The notes under the pieces: generated by a model
Databases searched by the model: none
The model's input: only the letters and a program-made list of their open reading frames with translations
What the model was told of the DNA's origin: nothing
Program-made: the position numbers and the translations under genes
Source: Pelotomaculum sp. UBA5255
GTDB taxonomy: Bacteria; Bacillota; Desulfotomaculia; Desulfotomaculales; Pelotomaculaceae
Direction: 5' to 3'
Length of the DNA stretch: 15,824 bases
NCBI GenBank assembly: GCA_002408725.1
Contig: DHTR01000080.1
Coordinates: 1 to 15,824, forward strand
In this document: piece after piece, positions 1 to 7,509 of the stretch
Position numbering within the stretch: position 1 is the stretch's first letter
How the letters are laid out: the number at the start of each line of letters is the position of its first letter

Positions 1-473
1 TCCAAAGTCGCCGCCACGCCTTCCATTGCTACGCCTTCAACTTCGATTTTAACGCCGCTTAAATCTGCTGCGGTAACGTCTCTGTCAAAGGTGGCTTTTA
101 CTTGGGCGTTAAGCTCCACGCCGGTGGCGCCGTCTGCAGGCTCGTAGGTGGCTGCCGGCTTATCGCCTTCTTTTAATTCTCTTGTAGTGAAGCTCCAGCT
201 GAATTCGTCGTTATCTACTCCGGCTTCACTCTGTACTGCGCCTGCCGGCACGGTGACAGTGTATTCTTTGAGAAAGGCAAACTCTGAATGGCCCACGGTC
301 AGCACCCGACCGTCCAGGGTCGCCGCCACACCTTCCATTGCTGCGCCGCCCACTTCGATTTTAACGCCGCTTAAATCTGCTGCGGTAACGTCTCTGTCGA
401 AGGTGGCTTTTACTTGGGCGTCAAGCTCCACGCCGGTGGCGCCGTCTGCAGGCTCGTAGGTGGCTGCCGGCTT
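1..473 (-). repeat. 312-bp tandem repeat encoding Ig-like units
   Basis: Complete unit 162-473 and partial unit 1-161. The overlapping 160 bp differ at roughly ten positions (about 94% identity by eye), and most of the changes cluster in one short stretch. Period 312 bp = 104 codons, so copy-number change would keep the frame. More units may lie to the left of the window. Confidence 0.85.
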
Positions 474-1217
474 GTGCTTAATTAGGCCGACCTTATCCAG
501 GATCTCCTCTAAATCAGCTTTTTCCTGGGGGCTTAACTGGCCTAATACCTCCTGAAAATTAGATACCGTTAAACCGCATGCGTTTAGCTGATCACGGTCA
601 AGAAGTCCGCCACTTTTAGTAACAATACCCTGTAATATCGCATCATATTGAGCAGCAACTTCTGGTGTAAACTCCAAACCAGGTTCATACTCAATTTGCG
701 CTATTTCCATCACGATGGCCATTAAATCGTTAAAGCTGATACCTTTTGCAGCTAATTCATTTTCGGTCTCAACTCGAATTGAATCGTTAATCCTTAAGAA
801 AAGGTTGTTCAAATAATTCAAGTTATTTGTCTTTACTGCATCCAGGAATCCCGCATAACCGGTTAATCCATGGCTGTAAGCATTGTTTACAATGTACTTA
901 AACCCCTGGTTCAAGGGAGTTTTAACTACTTTCTCGTCCATCTTATATTTGTTTTTAAGACATTTTGCCTCACTAGAACTTAAGGCAGACGGGTTGTCGT
1001 TAATACCCAACCACATGGCGTCAATCATTTTTTCAAAAATTGCCACGCTTTTTTCGCAGTCAGCTGAATCCATTTTCTTTACAATTCCCAGGAAGGACCC
1101 TGCGTCTTCAATAGCCTGGCCGTAGCCATCAGCCGCAAAGACGCCGCCTATTGCGGTAAATGCAAAGATTACGGCAAGCGATGCGATTAGCCAGAATCTC
1201 TTCGGCTTGACTCTCAT
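1..1217 (-). CDS. Secreted protein with tandem Ig-like (SbsA/Big_5-type) repeats, 3' end outside window
   Basis: Open from ATG 1217 through the left edge (405 codons seen, C-terminus missing). The start follows GAGAGGGAGA about 12 nt upstream. Residues 1-28 are a clear signal peptide (basic MRVKPKR, hydrophobic core, VFA|AD cleavage). Residues about 30-248 are mostly helical-looking and unrecognised. From residue 249 come Ig-like units of exactly 104 residues, each starting KPAATYEPADGATGVEL and ending near WSFTT; the second unit begins at residue 353 and is cut by the edge. The pattern (ADGATGV, TFDRDV, YTVTVPAGAV, WSFTT) fits the SbsA Ig-like/Big_5 family of bacterial surface proteins. The ATG lies only 19 nt after the stop of the cohesin/Fn3 gene, so it is probably the next gene of the same operon. 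No anchor is visible; one could lie beyond the edge. Function is unknown beyond an extracellular, structural or adhesive guess. Confidence 0.88.
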   Translation of the reverse strand, partial: MRVKPKRFWLIASLAVIFAFTAIGGVFAADGYGQAIEDAGSFLGIVKKMDSADCEKSVAIFEKMIDAMWLGINDNPSALSSSEAKCLKNKYKMDEKVVKTPLNQGFKYIVNNAYSHGLTGYAGFLDAVKTNNLNYLNNLFLRINDSIRVETENELAAKGISFNDLMAIVMEIAQIEYEPGLEFTPEVAAQYDAILQGIVTKSGGLLDRDQLNACGLTVSNFQEVLGQLSPQEKADLEEILDKVGLIKHKPAATYEPADGATGVELDAQVKATFDRDVTAADLSGVKIEVGGAAMEGVAATLDGRVLTVGHSEFAFLKEYTVTVPAGAVQSEAGVDNDEFSWSFTTRELKEGDKPAATYEPADGATGVELNAQVKATFDRDVTAADLSGVKIEVEGVAMEGVAATL

Positions 1218-1236
1218 CTTCTATCACTCTCCCTCT

Positions 1237-2970
1237 CTATATAGTGAAGTGAAGTATTTCCGATGGTGAACCCAGCGTGATCCACCCGTCATCAGTATTT
1301 AGCCAGGTAAATATCTGAACACTGTACGTTCCGGGCTCTATAGGAGCCGTGAAGGTAAATTCAAGATTTACTCCCTCGACGGCTGCTGTAACCGGCTCAC
1401 CGATGCTCAAATAAAATATATCCCCTCTTGAAGAGGTCACCTGGCAAATACCCTGCACCTGCTGTGAAGTTGTTTCCAAGTTTGCAACAGTCGCAGAAAC
1501 AGTACGGGTTGCACCGGATTCGGAAACACTCACACCCGTCAACTTCAGGGAGTAATTTGAAACACCAAAGGATTTTGTTACGGTAACTGGATCCCCGGCT
1601 TCCGGCGTTGCTGTTACTTCAACAGCGTATTCACCGAAAACAGGCAGATCCGTGGCTTCTGGTTGGTACGTCTCGTTAAAGCTTGTTCCCTGTGCCGGTG
1701 TGTAATTAGCCACTACCTTACCAGTGCAGATGTCCTTAATTGTAACTTCCCAATCAACTGATTCATTAGCGGCACCCTCTATGCCAAGCGGCCGTGTGAA
1801 GTTGACATCTTCTACCCTGGACAACTCAACCGTTACTTCCAGTCCCGGACTCATACTACCTGATTCAGTTGTGAAGCTCTTGACAATGCCGTACCCGGTC
1901 TCAGCAGAGTTGACGGCGTAGGCTTTGAAGTAGTAGGTGGTGTCTTCTTCAAGCTCTTGTAAGTTGAAATCAAAGATACCGCTGTGGTTGTCCGTTCCAA
2001 CACTTTGTTTTGTGGCCGGCTCTTCTGTCGTTCCCCAGTAAAAACCGTATTCGGTGATGTCCGCGCCGCCGTTTGCGGTAATGTTACCGTTTAAGGTTGC
2101 GCTATTGACCGTGATGTCCGCCGCGTCGTTTGTCAGTACGGTGGGCGCATCAATGACCGGCTGCGTTTTGTTGGTCTTGAAGCTCTTTACTTCCCCTGCG
2201 CCTGTGTCGACCGAGTTGGTTGCGTAGGCTTTGAAGTAATAGGTGGTGTCTTCAGCAAGCCCTTCTAAGTTGAAATCAAAGGCGCCGCTGTGGTTGTCCG
2301 TTCCAACACTTTGCTTTGTGGTCGGGTTCACCGTCGTTCCCCAGTAAAAACCGTATTCGGTGATGTCCGCGCCGCCGTTTGCGGTAATGTTACCTTTTAA
2401 GGCTGCGCTGTCGACCGTGATCCCGCCCGCATCAATTGTCTGCACGGCGGGAGCGCTTATGATCTGGCAGTCTTTCAATAACGCCTGGCTAATCTGTGTG
2501 GTTAGAGGTATATCCACATCATCACCATCGCGCAAAGACAACTTTGGCAGGCTAAAGCCTGTTGGACCATTACCCACTACGGTAAATGTTATCGTTACAA
2601 CCTGGCCCGATGATGCAGGATTCATTCCAGTAAAGTTGGCTATTGCAAACTCAACAGAACCGTCTGAAAATGACGGAAACCAGGTCCAATCAGCCAAATA
2701 GTTACCTTTTTGATAACCCTGGTACTCTAAAACAGCAGGGTTATATGCCAAACCCAGATTAAGACCGTTTACTGACTGGTCCTGGGGAAGTCCTTCAATC
2801 GTTACCGTAACCGGCAGAATACAGTTCGTTACCTGCCCTGGTTCCACCTTGCAAACCGTTTCGGCATCAGCAAAGGTAGTGCCAACAAAACAAAATACCA
2901 TCAGAAAACTGAAAAGAATCAGTAGTGCTAACCTCGGCCTTGCGGCTAATGCATTACCTGTTTTATTCAT
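1237..2970 (-). CDS. Secreted cohesin-domain protein with two Fn3-like repeats
   Basis: 577 residues from ATG 2970, chosen because GGGAGGG sits 6 nt upstream; an in-frame TTG at 2985 would lie before that site. Residues 1-34 are a signal peptide (cleavage after TTFA). Residues about 48-165 look like a cohesin domain: VTVTIEGLP, LNLGLAYNPAVLEY, GQVVTITFTVV, then a beta strand and a short LSL turn. Residues 176-266 and 278-368 are two near-identical Fn3-like repeats (NGNITANGGADITEYGFYWGTT, then TTYYFKAYA.NS, then VKSF.T). The remainder, about 375-577, is beta-rich and unrecognised. No dockerin, SLH, LPXTG or C-terminal membrane anchor is seen. Cohesins bind dockerins, and two dockerin proteins are encoded just upstream, so an extracellular partner there is plausible. 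It lies 19 nt before the Ig-like gene. The cohesin call is by pattern only and somewhat divergent. Confidence 0.82.
   Translation of the reverse strand: MNKTGNALAARPRLALLILFSFLMVFCFVGTTFADAETVCKVEPGQVTNCILPVTVTIEGLPQDQSVNGLNLGLAYNPAVLEYQGYQKGNYLADWTWFPSFSDGSVEFAIANFTGMNPASSGQVVTITFTVVGNGPTGFSLPKLSLRDGDDVDIPLTTQISQALLKDCQIISAPAVQTIDAGGITVDSAALKGNITANGGADITEYGFYWGTTVNPTTKQSVGTDNHSGAFDFNLEGLAEDTTYYFKAYATNSVDTGAGEVKSFKTNKTQPVIDAPTVLTNDAADITVNSATLNGNITANGGADITEYGFYWGTTEEPATKQSVGTDNHSGIFDFNLQELEEDTTYYFKAYAVNSAETGYGIVKSFTTESGSMSPGLEVTVELSRVEDVNFTRPLGIEGAANESVDWEVTIKDICTGKVVANYTPAQGTSFNETYQPEATDLPVFGEYAVEVTATPEAGDPVTVTKSFGVSNYSLKLTGVSVSESGATRTVSATVANLETTSQQVQGICQVTSSRGDIFYLSIGEPVTAAVEGVNLEFTFTAPIEPGTYSVQIFTWLNTDDGWITLGSPSEILHFTI
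1867..2445 (-). repeat. Tandem Fn3-like repeat pair, 306-bp period
   Basis: Two copies, 2173-2445 and 1867-2139, offset by 306 bp (102 codons). They encode blocks sharing ITANGGADITEYGFYWGTT, KQSVGTDNHSG and DTTYYFKAYA. The DNA between the conserved blocks has diverged more than the blocks themselves. Confidence 0.8.
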
Positions 2971-3116
2971 CAACAACCCTCCCAAAACTCTAAAATATCA
3001 ACCGTGTCGTTAGACGCAATTTCTTTCTCGATCACTCCTTTTAATCCATATTCATGAAAAGCCTTGTCATTCAAGAAAGACGAATTTGCTTGATTGCCCC
3101 AACCAACTATTCCATG
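2970..3116 (-). other. Start-less open frame before the cohesin/Fn3 gene, possible gene remnant
   Basis: Within the 173-bp gap between two secreted-protein genes, one minus-strand frame is open for 48 codons after a TAG at 3117-3119. It reads with balanced composition (IVGWGNQ, FHEYGLKGVIEKEIAS, DILEFWEGC) and its TGA (2970-2972) overlaps the next ATG as TGATG. No ATG with a ribosome binding site exists in frame. It could be the 3' end of a lost gene or simply a chance open frame. I do not recognise it. Confidence 0.2.
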
Positions 3117-3143
3117 CTAAGAGAAACAAAAAAGGTTACACCC

Positions 3144-3902
3144 CTAATGAGAATAGTTCCACGCCATTGTGAAGACCATTAAGTCGTCAAAATCTACCTT
3201 GTTGTTCGGGTTTATCACCAAGTTTGGGTATTTACCCTGGTACGGGGCAATATCACACCGGTTAAAGGGGGAATTTGCTATTCCAGGCACAACCTGATCC
3301 CACCCGGCGTCACCGGCCTTGTGTTCCCAGGCCGAAACAAAAATCATCAGGTCATCAAAATCAACTGTGCCGTCCTTGTTAAAATCACCAATTATTGAAG
3401 CTACTTCGTTGATGGTAACATTTGAGGATAATGGGGTGGCGGCAACAACCGAATTAAGGTTATTGGGCTTTAGGCTGGAGGTTGTTACGTTTAAATAGGC
3501 TGAGCCGGTGTCGATTGCCTTGAAGTTAATGGTCAGAACTTTTCCCGAACTGCTCGAGTTTAAGCCCTGGAGACCGGCGCCAACAATTCCATAGGTGTTG
3601 GCCCAGTTTATGGATGTTGTTTTGTCGCTGCCGGAAAGCGCCGGGACGAGGCTTTGCCCCAAGAAGTTACCGATTTTATAGTCCATAACCTGCAGCTTTG
3701 CATTATCAAACTCAAGCTTAAAGTCCATCGCTTCGACATTTGTTGTATTACCGTTGATCGTAATGTCGACATCAAACTGCTGGTTAAGAGTTACAGTCGG
3801 CGGCGTCACGGGACCAACGGTCGTCGCTGCGCTTGCGCACACAGGAATCATTATACAAAATGCAAAAAGCAGTCCAATTAGCAGGAAGGATTTTCTCCTC
3901 AT
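3144..3902 (-). CDS. Secreted cohesin + dockerin protein
   Basis: 252 residues from ATG 3902, preferred over ATG 3908 because the AAGGAG site is 7 nt from the former and 1 nt from the latter. Residues 1-25 form a signal peptide (cleavage after CASA). Residues about 31-165 fit a cohesin domain: LNQQFDVDITI, MDFKLEFDNAKLQV, YKIGNFLG, SGKVLTINFKA, GSAYLNV. Residues 170-252 form a dockerin-like pair. Loop 1 is GDFNKDGTVDFDD with Asp/Asn/Asp at D173, N175, D177 and D184. Loop 2 (INPNNKVDFDDLMVF) lacks the first Asp. About 45 residues containing CDIAP separate the loops, longer than in classical type I dockerins. Having both halves of the interaction pair lets it link to other cohesins or dockerins, or to itself. 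It lies between the dockerin gene and the cohesin/Fn3 gene, on the same strand. Confident for modules; role inferred. Confidence 0.87.
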   Translation of the reverse strand: MRRKSFLLIGLLFAFCIMIPVCASAATTVGPVTPPTVTLNQQFDVDITINGNTTNVEAMDFKLEFDNAKLQVMDYKIGNFLGQSLVPALSGSDKTTSINWANTYGIVGAGLQGLNSSSSGKVLTINFKAIDTGSAYLNVTTSSLKPNNLNSVVAATPLSSNVTINEVASIIGDFNKDGTVDFDDLMIFVSAWEHKAGDAGWDQVVPGIANSPFNRCDIAPYQGKYPNLVINPNNKVDFDDLMVFTMAWNYSH

Positions 3903-3981
3903 ATTCATACTCCTTCTTTTCCGGACTTAATTTTACAAAAGTTTTTTCTTGATTACCCTTCTCTCCAACAATTCTTAATCT

Positions 3982-3999
3982 GAAACCTAAAAAGGTTTC
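3982..3999 (-). other. Small AT-rich hairpin in leader of the cohesin-dockerin gene
   Basis: GAAACCT and AGGTTTC form a perfect 7-bp inverted repeat with a 4-nt loop, about 80 nt before the ATG. No T-run follows, so it is not a convincing terminator. It may be a leader structure or chance. The rest of the 194-bp gap (3909-4102) shows only the ribosome binding site of the following gene. Confidence 0.3.
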
Positions 4000-4102
4000 T
4001 AAAACATTTGAAGCAGTAAAACAATCCTTCATACTTCTAAATATTAAAACCCCTACCAAAGAAACCGGCTACAATCACTCTCATAACACATCAATAGATC
4101 AT

Positions 4103-4990
4103 CTAGTTTTTATTGATATTCTTGTGGACTTTAAGCAAGTCAAGGATATTGACGTTGTTGTCCTTATTGATATCGGCAGGATTTCCCGGGCTAACCGGCC
4201 CCAATCTGTTAGAAATCCACAGAATATCTAACAGATTAATAGTGCCGCTGTTGTCGACGTCACCAATGTATAGTGTAACGTTTGGAAGCGTGGTCAGCGC
4301 GCCGTCGACCACATTGGCTGAACGAGTCACCTTCTTCCAGCTTGCGCCGGGGTTGTCAAACTCTACAGTGCAACTGCCCGAGGCAAGTCCTGTAACTTCA
4401 TAATACCCGCTTGAATTTGTCGTTGCGTTAAAGGTTTCCCCGCCCTGGGTCACTTTTACCGTGGTGCCCTGGTGGTTGGGCTCGGGGTCCTCCGGGTAAA
4501 TCTTTTCTAAAAATACATTTCCCTTAATGCCCGTGGGAGGCGTCATTGTGATGACCAGGTCTACCCGTCTCTTTTCGCTGAAACCATCCTTCCAGTACAC
4601 CGTTGCAGGGTTTGTTTGAGCGGTGTAGGTTTGGCTGCCGACGACTACCTTGAAGGTTACAATTTTATTGGTGCAATTCTGACCTTCAACACAGTTTACA
4701 ACAAGATATGTCTCGGCGTCGTTCAGGGGTAGTCCATACTCACCTACCGTATAATACTTCCCGAGGTCGCTCTTCAACAGCTCACCCCTGGGCTCATCGT
4801 AGCCTGCGATCCAGCCCTGGATGGCGTCCCAAGCCACCGGATTTCCATTGGTATCATTTACGGTGCCTCCGTACCTGGGGGCAGGAAGCGGCTCTGCCAT
4901 GGCTGCCCCGGCTGAAACCAGAAATACTAAGGCAGAGCACAATAACACGAGGATTATTCTTTTTGCATTCAAACCTTCCAATCTTATCAT
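4103..4990 (-). CDS. Secreted dockerin protein with an unnamed shared N-terminal module
   Basis: 295 residues from ATG 4990, with GGAGG 10 nt upstream. Residues 1-32 are a signal peptide (AMA|EP). Residues 40-149 are a beta-type module also found in the next two upstream genes: YGGTV, DTNGNPV, G.Y, VTFKVVVGSQTY, VYWKDG, RRVDLVI. Residues about 154-242 resemble a carboxypeptidase-regulatory-like Ig fold (GIKGNVFLEK, TNSSGYYEVTGLASGSCTVEF). Residues 242-293 are a dockerin with two Ca-binding repeats: GDVDNSGTINLLDILWISNRL (D244, D246, N252, D255) and DINKDNNVNILDLLKVHKNI (D273, N275, D277, D284). It lies 26 nt after the SLH gene, so it is almost certainly co-transcribed with it. Inferred role: a secreted protein docking onto a cohesin, most simply one of the two cohesin proteins encoded downstream. 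No catalytic domain is seen. Confidence 0.87.
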   Translation of the reverse strand: MIRLEGLNAKRIILVLLCSALVFLVSAGAAMAEPLPAPRYGGTVNDTNGNPVAWDAIQGWIAGYDEPRGELLKSDLGKYYTVGEYGLPLNDAETYLVVNCVEGQNCTNKIVTFKVVVGSQTYTAQTNPATVYWKDGFSEKRRVDLVITMTPPTGIKGNVFLEKIYPEDPEPNHQGTTVKVTQGGETFNATTNSSGYYEVTGLASGSCTVEFDNPGASWKKVTRSANVVDGALTTLPNVTLYIGDVDNSGTINLLDILWISNRLGPVSPGNPADINKDNNVNILDLLKVHKNINKN

Positions 4991-5016
4991 CCGGGGTTAA
5001 CCTCCATTATAAAGCC

Positions 5017-6342
5017 TTAGATCGCGCTTAATAAACGGGCAATCATGGCTGCCGCCTCAGCGCGGGTAACTTCTTTTTGAGGCATAAAACTGCCGTCCGG
5101 GTAACCGTTTACCAGGGCCTTTTGGGCAGCAATGCCAACCCCTTCCAGACCCCATTCCGGAATCTGCGCCAGGTCGGTAAAGTTTGGCTCCGGCGGCTGT
5201 TGTTCGCCAAGCGCCTTCGTAACGACCCTGCTTAAGATCGTGGCCAACTCAACCCTTGTAACCTGCTTGGCGGGCCGGAAAGTCATTTTGCCGTCGGCTT
5301 CCGGGTAGCCCTTCAGAAGGCCGGCCTTAATTGCAGCATCTACCTGGCTTTGGGCCCATGAGGGAACCTCCCCTGCGTCACTGAACCCGCCCAGCGTCTC
5401 CTCGTTGACCGCATTCAGGGAAAGGGCTCGAACAAGAATGGCCGCGCATTCGGTGCGTGTAATCAAGTTGTCCGGGCGGAAGGTATTGTCTTCATAGCCG
5501 CTGATAATTTTACCGTCAACGAGCTCTTGAATAATCTGGGCTGCCCAATGCCCATCCAGGTCGGTGAGTCCCGTTGTTGGCCCGGTTGGTTCGGTCGGTT
5601 CATTTGGTTTAGTCGGCTCGGTCGGCTCGGTCGACCCGTTTTTAATTGTGTAAGTGAATACCGCATCATGACTATAAACGCTATCCTTATACGCCACAGC
5701 TTTTAACTTGGTGTCTGAATTGATCTTAATCGGGCTGCTATAATTGATGCGCGTAGCGCTTTCTTTCGGGCTGCTGCCGTCGGTGGTGTAATAAATCACG
5801 GCGCCTTTGGTGCCCGTTGTCAGCGTTACATCTTTACCAGCATCGTAACTGCCGGCAGGCGGACTGGCAGTCGGTGGGATTACCGCAACTGAACTCGAAC
5901 CGGATCCGCTGGAACCGGAACCGCCGGTGCCCGATCCGCTGCTCTTTAAATCTACGGTGATTAAAACATCAACAATGTTAGCGGCTTCTTGATACAATAC
6001 CGCCTCAGCAGGCTGGACCGCGTATTCCTTACCGGACACCACAACCACAAAATTTATGGGTGTATTCACGTCGGCCTTACTTAAGGCTTCTATGGCAGCT
6101 CTAAATTTGCCGCCAATGATCTCGTATGGATAAGGCGCACCCTGTCCAACTGATAATATAATCTGGCCGGATTGGAGCGCTTTGCCATCTGTATCCACTA
6201 CTGAACCGGACAGCAGCATCGGAACCATCGGATCTCCCGACGTATCAGACGTATCTTCCGCCATTACGGGCACGGCCAGGACAAAGGTAAGCAGGAAAGC
6301 AATTAGCAAGCTTGATACAAAACCCCTACGTAATTTAAACAC
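5017..6342 (-). CDS. SLH-anchored surface protein with chitobiase-C-terminal-like domain
   Basis: 441 residues from GTG 6342, preceded by AAGGAGG (11 nt). A TTG at 6384 overlapping the previous stop is in frame, but the ribosome binding site would then lie inside the gene. Residues 1-28 are a signal peptide (PVMA|ED). Residues 42-131 are the module shared with both neighbours (LSGSVVDTDGKAL, INFVVVVSGKEYA, VDVLITV). A Gly/Ser linker covers about 134-151. Residues 155-233 match the chitobiase/beta-hexosaminidase C-terminal (CHB_HEX_C) type: GAVIYYTTDGSSP, SPIKINSDTKLKAVAYKDS. A (T/N)EP repeat linker covers about 237-257. Three SLH domains follow (258-308, 319-377, 387-441) with ITRTE, VTRVE and VTRAE motifs. 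SLH triplets bind pyruvylated secondary cell-wall polymer, so this is a wall-bound protein that displays its N-terminal part. It sits between the other SLH gene (36 nt) and the dockerin gene (26 nt). Confidence 0.9.
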   Translation of the reverse strand: MFKLRRGFVSSLLIAFLLTFVLAVPVMAEDTSDTSGDPMVPMLLSGSVVDTDGKALQSGQIILSVGQGAPYPYEIIGGKFRAAIEALSKADVNTPINFVVVVSGKEYAVQPAEAVLYQEAANIVDVLITVDLKSSGSGTGGSGSSGSGSSSVAVIPPTASPPAGSYDAGKDVTLTTGTKGAVIYYTTDGSSPKESATRINYSSPIKINSDTKLKAVAYKDSVYSHDAVFTYTIKNGSTEPTEPTKPNEPTEPTGPTTGLTDLDGHWAAQIIQELVDGKIISGYEDNTFRPDNLITRTECAAILVRALSLNAVNEETLGGFSDAGEVPSWAQSQVDAAIKAGLLKGYPEADGKMTFRPAKQVTRVELATILSRVVTKALGEQQPPEPNFTDLAQIPEWGLEGVGIAAQKALVNGYPDGSFMPQKEVTRAEAAAMIARLLSAI

Positions 6343-6380
6343 AGTTAAATCTTCCTCCTTGCGAGATAAACATAGTCGAA

Positions 6381-7388
6381 TCAAGGAGCCACTTGTTCAT
6401 CAACATTCTCCATCAAACGGGCAACCATCATAGCAGCTTCCGCGCGGGTCACTTCTGATTCCGGTCGGAAACTACCGTCCGGGTACCCTTTGATCAGTTC
6501 CTTATGGGCTGCCAGGTTTACTCCCTCCATTGCCCAGGCGGGAATTTGGTCCTGATCTGTAAAATCCTTCGCCTGTGCCTGCCGGTCACCGGTTTTCAGG
6601 GTCAGGGCGCGGCCTAAAATAACAGCCAGCTCGGTCCTCGTAATATTATCAGCCGGCTGGATTGCACTGGAACCATCCTCCCCCGGATAGCCCTTCAACA
6701 AGCCTGCCTCCAAGGCCGATGCTACCGCACCCTTGGCCCAGACTGGAAGATCCGGTGCGTCGCTGTAACCAGCCAGCATTGCGATGTTACCCGGGGGCAA
6801 GGCCATTGCACGTGCTAGAATTGCAGAAATCTCAGCGCGGGTTATCGGATGATCCGGCCTGAAAGTGTAATCCTCGTAGCCGCTAATGATCCCCTTATCC
6901 ACCAACTGAACTACGGTAGCGAAAGCCCAGTGCTCCTGTAAATCCCAGAATGGCGCCGGTTCTGCAGACATGACCAGTTTTACTTCACGCTTTTCCCCGC
7001 TTTTCCAGATAACGCTCCCATTTTCAATTGTTGCCGGGTGTTCCTTGCCGTCAACAAGAACCCTGAAAATGATCTCCTTGCCGTCCAGCTCCTGGTTACT
7101 ACTGTACACGAGCAACCTTTGCACATAAGGTTCCTCTTCCGGTTTTCCAAATTCCCCCCCGCTAAAAGCAAGAGCACCGCACAACTCACTGCCTGCGTAA
7201 GCTCTCAAGACGCCCTGATCGACCGCTGTTCCGTCTTCTGCAGCAACAGAACCGTAGTAGATCGCAGGGAACGGGACAGGTGTCACCGGTACGGACACTT
7301 CATCCTGAGCACAGGCAAAATTTCCGGTAACCAGCATTAACATAATTACTACAAGAGTCAGGGTACCCCTGACACTTAACTTTTGCAT
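6381..7388 (-). CDS. SLH-anchored surface protein, shorter paralogue
   Basis: 335 residues if the start is ATG 7388, chosen because it gives a compact signal peptide (MQKLSVRG plus hydrophobic core, ACA|QDE at 27/28) and leaves the upstream hairpin non-coding. The ribosome binding site is weak (AAAGG about 13 nt away). In-frame ATGs at 7409 and 7460 have no better site, so the start is uncertain. Residues 42-142 carry the shared module in its clearest form: IYYGSVAAEDGTAV, GVLRAY, GGEFG, LDGKEIIFRVLVDGKE, VIWKSGEKREVKLVM. Three SLH domains follow directly (147-198, 205-266, 275-328) with ITRAE, ITRTE and VTRAE. Compared with the downstream paralogue it lacks the CHB_HEX-like domain and linkers. 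It is likely a cell-wall-bound surface protein. The two genes look like a tandem duplication with later domain gain or loss. Confidence 0.86.
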   Translation of the reverse strand: MQKLSVRGTLTLVVIMLMLVTGNFACAQDEVSVPVTPVPFPAIYYGSVAAEDGTAVDQGVLRAYAGSELCGALAFSGGEFGKPEEEPYVQRLLVYSSNQELDGKEIIFRVLVDGKEHPATIENGSVIWKSGEKREVKLVMSAEPAPFWDLQEHWAFATVVQLVDKGIISGYEDYTFRPDHPITRAEISAILARAMALPPGNIAMLAGYSDAPDLPVWAKGAVASALEAGLLKGYPGEDGSSAIQPADNITRTELAVILGRALTLKTGDRQAQAKDFTDQDQIPAWAMEGVNLAAHKELIKGYPDGSFRPESEVTRAEAAMMVARLMENVDEQVAP

Positions 7389-7426
7389 ACAGTTTGTACT
7401 ACCTTTCATAAAAGCTTTAAGTAGAT

Positions 7427-7457
7427 TTACCTGCGCGAGCAAAGCCCGCGCAGGTAA
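7427..7457 (-). terminator. Strong GC-rich hairpin between the Cys-rich surface gene and the SLH genes
   Basis: TTACCTGCGCG (7447-7457 on the minus strand) pairs perfectly with CGCGCAGGTAA (7427-7437). Two further inner pairs leave a 5-nt loop. It lies 53 nt after the stop of the 954-residue gene. There is no uninterrupted T-run after it (AATCTACTTAAAGCTTTT), so it may be a leaky terminator, an mRNA-end stabiliser or a processing site rather than a full stop. A weaker 7-bp hairpin (CACAACT/AGTTGTG, 7480-7503) lies between it and the stop codon. Confidence 0.5.
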
Positions 7458-7509
7458 CATGTTATTCTTGTTGTTAATTCACAACTAAATCTAAGGAGTT
7501 GTGTTTTCT

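Noticed and set aside
3784..4059. 91-codon minus-strand frame upstream of and overlapping the cohesin-dockerin gene
   Set aside because: Its second half is the signal-peptide region of that gene in the wrong frame; the first half has no ribosome binding site or recognisable motif.
3909..4102. Search for a c-di-GMP or other riboswitch before the cohesin-dockerin gene
   Set aside because: I found no conserved core of the classes I know in this gap, in 2971-3143 or in the 10375-10780 leader.
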